Notes: generated from the sequence alone by a model not told the origin. Positions 7,340 to 14,497 are shown, numbered from the stretch's first letter. The stretch: DNA of 14,497 bases from JACVRX01 sp035697245 (GCA_035697245.1 DASSDH010000180.1:1-14497), one strand, 5' to 3'. Program-made: numbers and translations.

Positions 7340-7768
7340 TCATGGGCGAGTCGACGCCGCCGGCGTGGAGGCGGTCACGATCGGCGAGGTGTCCTGCCCG
7401 CGATCGGCGACGGTTTCGGACATCGACAGCATCTGGTCGAGCACCAGGTGGGTACAGGGCCACCGCAGGCGGGCCAGATGGATGTCGAGCGCGCCGAGGT
7501 ACCCCACGATGACGGCGTCGGGCGCCTTCACCCGACGCGATCGCACGACCAGCCGCGCCCACGCCACGGCGAGGCGGACGGCGACCGGGACAGCCCGCCA
7601 CGGCTGCGTCACGAGCCGCACGCGCGCCGCGGTGTCGAGGTCGAGCGGCACGTTGACCACGTCGACCGGGTGGCCCAACGCGGTAAGGCCGTCTCGCAGC
7701 ACCCGCACGCGCGGATGTCGCCTCTCGTCGTAGGTGCCGAAGATGACGACACGACCAGGTTCGGGCAC
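7340..7768 (-). pseudogene. Truncated GT4 glycosyltransferase (N-terminal domain only)
   Basis: A 142-codon frame starting at GTG 7768. It encodes the first part of a GT-B glycosyltransferase: VVIFGTYDERRHPRVRVL (7-24), GLTALGHPVDVVNVPL (27-42), DAVIVGYLGALDIHLAR (84-100) and LVLDQMLSMSETVADRG (108-124) are coherent N-domain sequence. After residue 124 homology-like sequence stops, the frame drifts into low-complexity residues and ends at 7340. The donor-binding domain with the EX7E motif is absent and is not found in other frames before the converging sulfotransferase stop at 7188. A full member would need about 250 more codons, so this is a 5' fragment, most simply cut when the sulfotransferase segment arrived. 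The 151 bases between 7189 and 7339 hold no gene that I can see. Confidence 0.72.
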
Positions 7769-7950
7769 GCCGGCGAATGCTATCTGTCTGGTGTCGGGCC
7801 GGTCGTGAAACGGGCGTCGCCGCGGGATGCCTGCGCCTGCGTGTGCGGGCGGGCGTGGTGCGGGGATGTACGCTCGTGGCCGTTCTCAGGTCGCCAGCCA
7901 CCCGGGCGTGGGGACGGCGCCGCGAACGTCGATCGTAGATCTCCGGACTC

Positions 7951-8991
7951 GTGAAGCTCATCATCCAGATCCCGTGCCTCAACGAAGAGGGCCAGCTCCC
8001 GGGCACGCTCGCCGACCTTCCGCACGCGCTGCCGGGCTTCGACACCGTCGAGTGGCTGGTCGTCGACGACGGCTCCACCGATCGCACCGTCGACGTCGCC
8101 CGGGCGCACGGTGTCGACCACATCGTCAAGCTGACCAACAACAAGGGGCTGGCCTCGGCGTTCCAGGCGGGACTCGACGCCGCGCTCAAGCTCGGTGCCG
8201 ACGTGGTCATCAACACCGACGCCGACAACCAGTACTCCGCTAAGGACATCCCCAGCCTCGTCGCGCCGATCCTGGCCGGCGAGGCCGACATGGTGATCGG
8301 CAACCGCGGCGTGATGACGATCGAGCACTTCTCGCCGACGAAGAAGCGCCTCCAGCGCCTGGGGAGCTGGGTCGTGCGCCACGCATCCGACACCGACGTC
8401 CCGGACGCGACCTCGGGCTTCCGCGCCTACAACCGGGAGGCGGCGCTGGGGCTGACGGTCGTCTCGACATTCACCTACACGCTCGAGTCGCTCATCCAGG
8501 CGGGCAAGAGCCTGGTCGCCGTCGACCATGTCCCGGTCAGCACCAACGGGAAGACGAGGGAATCGCGCCTGTTCAAGTCGATGTCGTCGTATATCGGCCG
8601 CAACGTCGTCGCGATCTTCCGGATCTACACGGGGTACGAGCCGCTCAAGGTCTTCTCCTGGATCGCCGCGCTCGTCCTGTGCGGCGCGATCGCCGCGTGG
8701 AGCCCGTTCCTGTGGAGCTGGTTGGTGCGCGGCAACCGGTCCGGGCACCTGCAGTCGATCATCCTCGGTGGCGTCCTGCTCATGGCCGCCATCCAGATCT
8801 TCGCCCTCGGCGTGCTCGCCGACCTCATCGCGTCACAGCGCATCGTGACGCAGCGGACTCTCGAGCGGGTGCGTCGCATCGAGCTCGAGCTGGGTGTCCG
8901 CCCGTCGCACTACCAGCCGGGCAGCAGCCGGCCCGACGGCGAGGACGGTGACCAGGTGCCGCGGGGTCAGCTCGACGCGATGCGCTCGTAG
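7951..8991 (+). CDS. GT2 glycosyltransferase, polyprenyl-phosphate sugar synthase type, with two C-terminal membrane segments
   Basis: A 346-residue protein of the dolichol-phosphate mannosyltransferase-like GT2 group, which transfers a sugar from a nucleotide donor to polyprenyl phosphate at the inner membrane face. The GT-A domain shows IQIPCLNEEG (5-14), VVDDGSTDRT (37-46), TNNKGLASAFQAGLDAA (62-78), NTDADNQY (88-95) and DATSGFRAYNREA (152-164). Two hydrophobic helices (about 232-256 and 266-292) anchor the C-terminus, followed by a charged tail. The GTG at 7951 starts the first beta strand directly; no clear ribosome site precedes it. A TAGATC hexamer ten bases before the start could be a poor -10 box. 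The 3' end overlaps the convergent GT4 by 25 bases. Its lipid-linked sugar could feed a periplasmic or extracellular glycosylation step rather than the cytoplasmic chain; donor unknown. Confidence 0.9.
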   Translation: MKLIIQIPCLNEEGQLPGTLADLPHALPGFDTVEWLVVDDGSTDRTVDVARAHGVDHIVKLTNNKGLASAFQAGLDAALKLGADVVINTDADNQYSAKDIPSLVAPILAGEADMVIGNRGVMTIEHFSPTKKRLQRLGSWVVRHASDTDVPDATSGFRAYNREAALGLTVVSTFTYTLESLIQAGKSLVAVDHVPVSTNGKTRESRLFKSMSSYIGRNVVAIFRIYTGYEPLKVFSWIAALVLCGAIAAWSPFLWSWLVRGNRSGHLQSIILGGVLLMAAIQIFALGVLADLIASQRIVTQRTLERVRRIELELGVRPSHYQPGSSRPDGEDGDQVPRGQLDAMRS

Positions 8992-10079
8992 ACCTCGACC
9001 AGACCGGCAGCGCAGGCATCCCACGAGTAGCGCCCGGCCCGGGCGAGGCCGTCGCGCACCAGGCGGTCGCGCAGCGCGTCGTCGTCCACGGCACGTGCAA
9101 GCGCGTCTGCGAGGGCGTCCGCGTCGCCGACCGGGACCATGAGGGCCGCGTCTCCCACGATCTCGGGGAGCGCGCCGCCGCTCGTGGTGACGACCGGGAC
9201 GCGGGCGAGCATCGCCTCGAGCGGGGGGAGCCCGAACCCTTCGTAGACCGACGGGTAGGCGAGCACCCGGGCCGCGTGCAGGAGATCCGCCCTAGTCTGG
9301 TCGTCGACCCAGCCGAGGCGCACGATGCGGTCGTGGTACGCCGACATGCGGATCGCATCGACCACGTCCGCGGCGCCCCAGCCACGCTTCCCGGCCAGGA
9401 CCAGGTGGAGGTCACGTCCGGCTGATGTCGCGGCGACGGTGTCGAACGCCCGCACAAGCGATACGAGGTCCTTGCGGGGCTCGATCGTGCCGAGCGCCAA
9501 CACGAACGGCGCGTCCCCGGCGACGTGTCGTCCCCGCTCGGGGTCCCCGCACCGTGGCGGAGAGACGCCGTTGTGCACGACGTGGATGCGGTCCGCGGCG
9601 ACGGCGAAGTGGTCGGCGACCTCCGCGGCGACCGTGGCCGACACCGTGTGCACGTGCGCACCGCGGCGCAGGGCAGCGGCGATGTGGGCGGAATAGCGCC
9701 GGGTGTGAGCGTCGCAGAGCTCGGGGAACCGCACGAACGTGAGGTCGTGGATGGTCACCAGGGCCGCTGCACCGCTCGTCGGCGGGACGACGAAGTTCGG
9801 GCCGTGCACCACGTCGACGGCGCCGGTCCAGGCCTCGATGGTCGGGGCAGGCACCCGCAGCCACAGCGCGCGCATCGGACGCGCCGGGACGGGCCAGGTC
9901 GTCGCCCGGACGCCTGCCGGGAGACGGCGCTCCAGCTCCTTCCGGTAGCGACGAGTCAGCCCGTACGCCACCACCTCCAGGTCCTCGCGAGCGCCGAGGC
10001 GCTCGAGCAGCTCGCGGGTGAAGACCGAGATGCCCGTGGGCACGTCGAGCAGGGGGGTGGCGTCGACCGCGACGCGCAC
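8967..10079 (-). CDS. GT4 glycosyltransferase (mannosyltransferase-like)
   Basis: A 370-residue, complete GT-B enzyme. The N-domain begins VRVAVDATPLLDVPTGISVF, with the TGISVFTREL acceptor-side motif typical of the mtfB/WbaZ-like GT4 group. VTIHDLTFVRFPE (108-120) and VSATVAAEVADHF (146-158) follow. The donor domain carries LALGTIEPRKDL (194-205) and the EX7E motif EGFGLPPLE (280-288). GTG at 10079 is chosen because GGGAAGG stands nine bases upstream. A TTG at 10103 would add eight residues and overlap the preceding remnant's stop as TTGA, and remains possible. The 3' end overlaps the convergent GT2 gene by 25 bases. It is flanked by gene remnants and may be a survivor of an older minus-strand operon; it has no obvious promoter of its own. 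Sugar specificity is not determinable. Confidence 0.9.
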   Translation of the reverse strand: MRVAVDATPLLDVPTGISVFTRELLERLGAREDLEVVAYGLTRRYRKELERRLPAGVRATTWPVPARPMRALWLRVPAPTIEAWTGAVDVVHGPNFVVPPTSGAAALVTIHDLTFVRFPELCDAHTRRYSAHIAAALRRGAHVHTVSATVAAEVADHFAVAADRIHVVHNGVSPPRCGDPERGRHVAGDAPFVLALGTIEPRKDLVSLVRAFDTVAATSAGRDLHLVLAGKRGWGAADVVDAIRMSAYHDRIVRLGWVDDQTRADLLHAARVLAYPSVYEGFGLPPLEAMLARVPVVTTSGGALPEIVGDAALMVPVGDADALADALARAVDDDALRDRLVRDGLARAGRYSWDACAAGLVEVYERIASS

Positions 10080-10099
10080 GTCGACCAGCCTTCCCGCCG

Positions 10100-10285
10100 T
10101 CAACTCGCCTGGTCGCCGAACGACCTCAGCACCCAGAGATCGTAGACGGGGCGGTCGGGCGAGAGCTGGAGGCGGCGGTCGGGCTCGATGCGCGACGGTG
10201 GGCCCGTGAGGGCGTAGTCGGGGTGCCGCAGCGGAGCGCCGAAGACGTGGAGCTTCTCACAAAGGCAGGAAGCTAGCCCGGGCAC
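10100..10285 (-). pseudogene. 3' fragment of an unrecognised gene, or a 61-codon small ORF
   Basis: In the frame ending at TGA 10102-10100 the last 50 codons read as real protein (LHVFGAPLRHPDYALTGPP, then RRLQLSPDRPVYDLWVLRSF), with coding-like composition. The nearest in-frame start is GTG 10285, without a good ribosome site, and the sequence before about 10260 no longer looks protein-like. I do not recognise the family. Its stop overlaps a possible TTG start of the next GT4 (TTGA), as expected if both were once in one operon. A truncated C-terminus is the more likely reading; a genuine small coupled protein is the alternative. Confidence 0.4.
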
Positions 10286-10317
10286 CCGATGGGCTGCCAC
10301 CTGCGCACCTGCCCGGG
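10277..10317. repeat. 8-base inverted repeat between divergent genes
   Basis: CCCGGGCA (10277-10284) and TGCCCGGG (10310-10317) are perfect inverted arms separated by 25 bases, in the gap between the minus-strand remnant and the FkbM gene. It could be an operator. With no T-run it is not a convincing terminator, and short G+C-rich arms arise often by chance here. Confidence 0.3.
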
Positions 10318-10373
10318 ATCGCCGCCACGCAGGCGGCGGGGCGCGCCACCCAGAGCGGGCGCGGCGGCGGCAG

Positions 10374-10379
10374 TAGGAT
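10374..10379 (+). promoter_or_regulatory. Candidate -10 box for leaderless transcription of the FkbM operon
   Basis: TAGGAT fits the actinobacterial TANNNT -10 pattern and ends eight bases before the FkbM ATG at 10388. Transcription starting about seven bases downstream would begin at or next to the start codon. No ribosome site lies before the ATG (the intervening bases are TGCCCCTC), which agrees with a leaderless message. No -35 box is evident. Confidence 0.5.
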
Positions 10380-10387
10380 TGCCCCTC

Positions 10388-11386
10388 ATGACCGGATCCC
10401 CTCTGGTGTCCTACGCGCAGAACGGCGAGGACGTGGTGCTGTGGCGGGCACTGGGACACATCGAGGGGGGTGTCTACGTCGACGTCGGGGCGTGCGACCC
10501 CGTGGTCGACTCCGTGACCAAGCTGTTCTACGACCGGGGCTGGCGCGGCCTCGACGTCGAGCCGGTGGCCGAGCTCGCCGAGGCGCTGCGCGCCGCCCGG
10601 CCGCGCGACGTGGTGGCCGAGGTCGCCGTGACCGGCGACGATCACGGATCGGTCACCCTGCACGAGGTCCCCGGCACGGGTTTGTCGACGCTGAGCGCCG
10701 GCATCGCCGACGAGGCCGCGGCCCGCGGGCTCGCCACCCGGGACGTCACCGTGCGAACACGCACACTGGGCAGCCTGGTCGACGAGCACCTGCGTGATCA
10801 GGACGTGCACTTCTGCAAGATCGACGCCGGAGGGGCGGAGGCCGAGGTGATCGCCTCGGTCGACCTGGAGGCCTGGCGCGCGTGGGTGCTCGTGATCGAG
10901 TCGACCCACCCCAACACCGCCGAGCCGACCCACATGAAGTGGCAGGACGGCGTCCTGGCGGCCGGGTATCGCCCGTGCCTGTTCGACGGCCTGTCCCGCT
11001 TCTATGTGAGCGAGGAGCACGCGGCGGAGCTGGAGGAGATGCTGTCGTACCCGGCGTGCCCGTTGGACCGCTACGTCCACGTCTCGTCGGTCGAGCTGCG
11101 CAATCAGCTCGACGAGCTGCGCCGCACCCACCACGCCGCGCACGAGCAGCTCGTGGCTCACCAACAGCGGCTCGAGGCGCTCGAGCGCGAGGCCGAGGAC
11201 CTGCGCCACACGCTCGTCCGCTGGCGCCGCGCGGCCGTCGAGTCGTGGGCCGGGTCGGTTGCGAGGGTTCGTGGCCCGGCGGCGACGGAGTTGCAGGAAG
11301 AGCTCGACGCGATGCGAGAGTCGCTCTCGTGGCGGGTGACGCGTCCGTTGCGCACCCTGCGCTCGCGCCTGGGTAGCCCCCGATGA
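10388..11386 (+). CDS. FkbM-family SAM-dependent methyltransferase with C-terminal coiled coil
   Basis: A 332-residue protein. Residues 1-215 are an FkbM-type methyltransferase, usually an O-methylase of sugars: SYAQNGEDVVLWRAL (8-22), motif I GGVYVDVGACDP (27-38), FYDRGWRGLDVEPV (47-60), the cap sequence TLGSLVDEH (126-134) and HFCKIDAGGAEAEVI (141-155), where the usual VEG is AGG. Residues about 232-312 are a charged, leucine-spaced coiled coil, followed by SLSWRVTRPLRTLRSRL (312-328), a tail often found at the end of surface-glycan enzymes. The ATG at 10388 was chosen over an in-frame start at 10289 because the fold begins here and a -10 box stands just before it. It heads the plus-strand operon and its stop overlaps the next start (ATGA). 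The methylated sugar is unknown. Confidence 0.88.
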   Translation: MTGSPLVSYAQNGEDVVLWRALGHIEGGVYVDVGACDPVVDSVTKLFYDRGWRGLDVEPVAELAEALRAARPRDVVAEVAVTGDDHGSVTLHEVPGTGLSTLSAGIADEAAARGLATRDVTVRTRTLGSLVDEHLRDQDVHFCKIDAGGAEAEVIASVDLEAWRAWVLVIESTHPNTAEPTHMKWQDGVLAAGYRPCLFDGLSRFYVSEEHAAELEEMLSYPACPLDRYVHVSSVELRNQLDELRRTHHAAHEQLVAHQQRLEALEREAEDLRHTLVRWRRAAVESWAGSVARVRGPAATELQEELDAMRESLSWRVTRPLRTLRSRLGSPR

Positions 11387-12870
11387 CCGCGGCCGTCCAG
11401 GGCACCCCCGGCCTGGCGGCGCTGCAGCAGCGTCTCGAAGCGATCGCTCCTCATCTGCTGGCCGATCCCGGCCCGATCGAGGGGGACGACCCGGCGGCGA
11501 CGTGCGAGGACCTGTTCCTCCGGCTGGTCGAGTCGGTGACCGAGGTCCCGACCTGCGACCGGATCTGGCTGCTCCTGGTCGGTCTGACGGCCACGTTCCC
11601 CACCGACGACGAGGTCCGGGCCGCCCGGCGGCAGCTCGAGATCGAGTCGGTCGACGGCGCGGCGTTCTGGTTGCTCGACCAGGCCTACGACGCGGCCGTG
11701 TCGAACGGATCGGGAGCGCACCGCCTCAGGATCGTGGGCGGCGTGGTGGTGGACGTGGACTACACGGCCACGCACGACCTCCTGACCGGGATCCAGCGGG
11801 TGGTGCGCACGGTGGTGCCGCGGTGGCACCGCAACCACGATGTCGAGCTCGCGGTCTGGACCGAGCGGGCCAGCGCCTTCCGGGAGCCCGTCCCGGACGA
11901 GCGCGAGCGGGTGCTCCACTGGCGGGGTCCGCTGCGCCGGCCCACGCTGCCCCCGGCCGAGCCGGTCGTCGTCGTCCCGTGGCGGGGCACGGTCGTGGTG
12001 CCCGAGGTGCCCCGCATCGCCCAGTGCCGGCGACTGACGAGCCTCGCGGCGCACTCACCCAACCGCGTGGTGCTGGTCGGCTATGACTGCATCCCCGTCG
12101 TGAGCGCTGAGCTCGTGCCGATCGCCGAACCCATCCGCTTCGTGCAATACCTCGCCCTCGTGAAGCACGCTGAGGTGGTCGCGGCGATCAGCGAGTCGGC
12201 GGCTCGAGAGTTCCGTGGGTTCGTCGATGCCCTCCCCTCCCAGGGCCTGACGGGCCCGGAGGTCTCGGCGTGCCCCCTGGCGTTCGAGCTGCCCGACGCG
12301 GCAGCGGACGGCGGCGGCGCAGCGTCGTTGCGCGAGCCAGAGGTGGTGGTCGTCGGGAGCCACGACCCGCGCAAGAACCACCTGTCAGTGCTGCACGCGT
12401 CGGAGGTGCTGTGGCGCGAGGGCCTGCGGTTCAGGCTGAGGATGCTGGGCAGCGGCGGGTGGACCACCGCGGCCTTCGACCGCCAGGTCGCGGAGCTGCG
12501 CCGGGCCGGCCGCGCCCTCACCGTCGAGCGCGAGATGGACGACCAGCACGTCTGGGCCGCCTACCGCCGCGCCCGGTTCACCGTGTTCACCTCGTTCCAC
12601 GAGGGCTTCGGGCTGCCGGTCGCCGAGTCGCTGGCCGCGGGGACTCCGGTCATCGCCGGCAGCCACGGCGCCGTGGCCGAGACCGCGTCCGGCGGCGGCG
12701 CCGTGCTCGTCGACCCCGTCGACGACAAGGCGCTGGTCGACGCGATGCGGCGGCTCTTGACGGACGACGGCGCGCTCGAGGACCTGCGCCGAGCCGCCCG
12801 GGCCCGCCGGACCCGCACGTGGGATGACTACGCCGCCGAACTCTGGGCGATCGCGACGGGGTCGCGGTGA
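11383..12870 (+). CDS. GT4 glycosyltransferase with extra N-terminal helical region (paralog 1)
   Basis: A 495-residue GT-B enzyme. The first ~115 residues form a helical region with DRIWLLLVGLTATFPTDDEV (59-78) that is not part of the usual fold. The acceptor domain starts near 120 with VVVDVDYTATHDLLTGIQRV (121-140); the TGIQRV motif is common in surface-glycan GT4 enzymes. VVVVPW (195-200), GYDCIPV (233-239) and VAAISESAAREF (266-277) follow. The donor domain shows VVVVGSHDPRKNHLSVLHAS (321-340) and the EX7E motif EGFGLPVAE (407-415), ending TWDDYAAELW (479-488). The ATG overlaps the FkbM stop (ATGA), and the gene's TGA overlaps the next start. The next gene is a clear paralog with the same order of motifs. 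Specificity is unknown; both likely build the same glycan. Confidence 0.9.
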   Translation: MTAAVQGTPGLAALQQRLEAIAPHLLADPGPIEGDDPAATCEDLFLRLVESVTEVPTCDRIWLLLVGLTATFPTDDEVRAARRQLEIESVDGAAFWLLDQAYDAAVSNGSGAHRLRIVGGVVVDVDYTATHDLLTGIQRVVRTVVPRWHRNHDVELAVWTERASAFREPVPDERERVLHWRGPLRRPTLPPAEPVVVVPWRGTVVVPEVPRIAQCRRLTSLAAHSPNRVVLVGYDCIPVVSAELVPIAEPIRFVQYLALVKHAEVVAAISESAAREFRGFVDALPSQGLTGPEVSACPLAFELPDAAADGGGAASLREPEVVVVGSHDPRKNHLSVLHASEVLWREGLRFRLRMLGSGGWTTAAFDRQVAELRRAGRALTVEREMDDQHVWAAYRRARFTVFTSFHEGFGLPVAESLAAGTPVIAGSHGAVAETASGGGAVLVDPVDDKALVDAMRRLLTDDGALEDLRRAARARRTRTWDDYAAELWAIATGSR

Positions 12871-14497
12871 TGCCCGCCTCCGGGATGCTGAAGCGGGGTT
12901 TGGGCGCCGGCGCGTTCCTCGGCGAGTGGGCCGTCGCGGTGCGCGGGCTGACGGGCGTGCGGAGTCGCAGCCTGCAGCACGTCGTCGCCCGGGCCCGGGG
13001 CGCACCGGCCCGGCAACTGGCCGACCGACTGCGCGCCCTCCTCGCCGCGCTCGACCACCCGGGCGCGACCGCCGACTTCCGGAGTCTCGCCAGGGCGACC
13101 GAGGACGCGCTGGCCGAGGCCGATGCCTCGAAGGTCTGGCTCGCCCTGGCCGTGCTGTCCGGCCGCCTGCCGCTCGACGACGACGTCGTCGCCACCGCGC
13201 GGCGCCTCGAGCTCGACGGTCCCGGCGCGGCGCTGGCACCGGCCGCCGCGTCGGTCACCTCGCTGCTCTCGATCGACCGGTATCGCCCGGCACGGGTCGA
13301 GGTCGTGCGCCGGGCCGTGGTCGTCGACCTGCACCACACGAGTAAGACCGACCTGGCGACCGGTATCCAGCGGGTCGTCCGGCAGGTCGCCGCATGCTGG
13401 CACCGTGACCACGAGGTCGTGCTTGTCGGGTGGTCGGGCGACGACACGGCGCTCCGACGCCTCGACAACGCGGCCCGCCGGCGCGCGCTGTGGGAGCACG
13501 TCGGCGATCGGCGGTCGGGAGCGTCCCGCCGATCCCGCGAGCAGGCGACCACGGTGGTGGTGCCCTGGGAGTGCACGTACGTCCTGTCCGAGTTCGCCCC
13601 CGAGGAGGCCCGGACGGCGCGGCTGTTGGCGCTGACCCGACGCTCCGGCAATCGGACGTGCGCCATCGGCTTCGACTGTGTGCCGCTCACGACGGCCGAA
13701 ACGGCCGACGAACCAATGGGCGGCGCTTTCGCACGCCTGCTGGCCGCAGTGCGCCACATGGACACGGTGGCGACGATCTCCGAGGCGGCGGCCGTCGAGT
13801 ACCGGGGCTGGCGCGAGATGCTCGCCCCCGTCGCCGTCGAGGGCCCGGCCATCGAGGCCGTTCCGCTGCCCACCGAAGAAATCAAGCCCTCCGCAGCCGC
13901 GGACGCGGGCGCGCGGGACCGTCTCGCCGTCGGAGACCTGCCCCTGGTCCTGTGCGTCGGCAGCCACGAGCCGAGGAAGAACCACCTGGCGGTGCTCCAC
14001 GCCGCCGACTTGCTGTGGCGCCGCGGCCTCCGCTTCTGTCTGGTCTTCGTGGGCGGCAACGCGTGGAAGAGCGAGCGCTTCCGGGAGCGGCTCGCAGACC
14101 TCCAGGGCCAGGGTCGGTTCGTGGAGTCGGTGTCGACCCTCGACGACGACCTGCTCTGGGCCGCGTACCGCCTCGCCCACGTGGTCGTGTTCCCGTCGAT
14201 CAACGAGGGCTTCGGGCTGCCGATCGCCGAGGCGCTTGCGTGCGGCACACCCGTGGTCACGTCCCGCTACGGCGCTATGGCGGAGGTGGCGGTCGAGGGC
14301 GGCGCGCTGCTCGTCGATCCACGCGACGACCACGAACTCGCCGACGCGCTCGGACGGGTCCTCGAGGACCGGGACCTGCACGCGGAGCTGGTGGCCGAGG
14401 CCCGGCGTCGACCGCACCGGACCTGGGATGAGTACGCTGCCGAGCTCTGGCAGCTCTTCGTCGGCTCGCACGGCGAAGGACCGGCCGAGTTCGGCGC
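12870..14497 (+). CDS. GT4 glycosyltransferase with extra N-terminal helical region (paralog 2, runs off right edge)
   Basis: An open frame of 542 codons with no stop before the window end. It parallels the preceding gene throughout: SKVWLALAVLSGRLPLDDDV (87-106) in the N-terminal region, VVDLHHTSKTDLATGIQRV (151-169), TVVVPWECTYVL (228-239), CAIGFDCVPLT (264-274), VATISEAAAVEYRGW (300-314), VGSHEPRKNHLAVLHAA (363-379), the EX7E motif EGFGLPIAE (446-454) and TWDEYAAELW (518-527). It is longer at the N-terminus by about 29 residues and has an arginine-rich insert (about 195-225). ATG at 12870 shares one base with the previous stop (TGATG); GTG at 12867 is in the same frame and equally possible. 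The core GT4 appears complete, and reading continues past the EX7E domain with FVGSHGEGPAEFG, so a short or an extended C-terminus is possible. Confidence 0.9.
   Translation, partial: MPASGMLKRGLGAGAFLGEWAVAVRGLTGVRSRSLQHVVARARGAPARQLADRLRALLAALDHPGATADFRSLARATEDALAEADASKVWLALAVLSGRLPLDDDVVATARRLELDGPGAALAPAAASVTSLLSIDRYRPARVEVVRRAVVVDLHHTSKTDLATGIQRVVRQVAACWHRDHEVVLVGWSGDDTALRRLDNAARRRALWEHVGDRRSGASRRSREQATTVVVPWECTYVLSEFAPEEARTARLLALTRRSGNRTCAIGFDCVPLTTAETADEPMGGAFARLLAAVRHMDTVATISEAAAVEYRGWREMLAPVAVEGPAIEAVPLPTEEIKPSAAADAGARDRLAVGDLPLVLCVGSHEPRKNHLAVLHAADLLWRRGLRFCLVFVGGNAWKSERFRERLADLQGQGRFVESVSTLDDDLLWAAYRLAHVVVFPSINEGFGLPIAEALACGTPVVTSRYGAMAEVAVEGGALLVDPRDDHELADALGRVLEDRDLHAELVAEARRRPHRTWDEYAAELWQLFVGSHGEGPAEFG
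13506..13534. repeat. 9-base perfect hairpin inside the second GT4 paralog
   Basis: GATCGGCGG (13506-13514) pairs perfectly with CCGCCGATC (13526-13534) around an 11-base loop. It lies in the arginine-rich, non-conserved insert that distinguishes this gene from its paralog, so it may only reflect a low-constraint stretch. Confidence 0.35.

Noticed and set aside
7780..8748. 322-codon open frame on the minus strand
   Set aside because: Antisense to the GT2 gene with its DDG, DAD and membrane segments; shadow composition.
12828..14471. Open frames of 547 and 536 codons on the minus strand
   Set aside because: Both lie opposite the second GT4 paralog, whose motifs match the preceding gene. The minus products are low-complexity.
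1..14497. Mobile element, CRISPR array, tRNA or rRNA genes
   Set aside because: No transposase or integrase frame, no regularly spaced repeats, and no tRNA- or rRNA-like segments were seen on either strand, although the mosaic zone made a mobile element worth looking for.

Overview
The window reads as a high-GC actinobacterial chromosome segment (most lines are roughly 70-80% G+C, GTG/TTG starts are common, TANNNT -10 boxes stand directly before start codons). An acidimicrobial or other environmental actinomycete is plausible, but the sequence alone does not fix the taxon. The locus is a cell-surface polysaccharide (O-antigen-like or capsule-like) gene cluster: ABC export, glycosyltransferases (GT2 and GT4), SAM methyltransferases and an Stf0-type sulfotransferase.

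Region 1 (1-5791, minus strand) is one tightly packed operon read right to left: ABC-2 permease (wzm-like), ABC ATPase with a C-terminal carbohydrate-binding-type domain (wzt-like), a SAM methyltransferase with a coiled-coil N-terminus, a GT2-GT4 fusion glycosyltransferase, and a GT4 gene cut by the left edge. Three junctions are 4-base overlaps and one is a 1-base gap, so the genes are probably translationally coupled. The layout suggests assembly of a glycan by cytoplasmic glycosyltransferases, a possible methyl cap, recognition by the Wzt C-terminal domain and export by Wzm/Wzt.

Region 2 (5792-10387) is a mosaic. Intact plus-strand genes (an Stf0-type sulfotransferase of visibly lower G+C, and a polyprenyl-phosphate-type GT2 with two C-terminal membrane segments) alternate with minus-strand material. 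That material is an intact GT4, a 5' fragment of another GT4, a frame-broken remnant that resembles a sulfotransferase, and a 3' fragment of an unrecognised gene. It looks like an older minus-strand gene series interrupted by replacement or insertion events. No transposase or recombinase is visible.

Region 3 (10388-14497, plus strand) is a second operon. It holds an FkbM-family methyltransferase with a coiled-coil tail, behind a likely leaderless promoter, followed by two tandem paralogous GT4 enzymes with an unusual N-terminal helical region; the second runs off the right edge. The starts overlap the preceding stops (ATGA and TGATG).

Two real genes are open at the window edges (1-564 minus and 12870-14497 plus). 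No tRNA, rRNA, CRISPR array or insertion sequence was seen.
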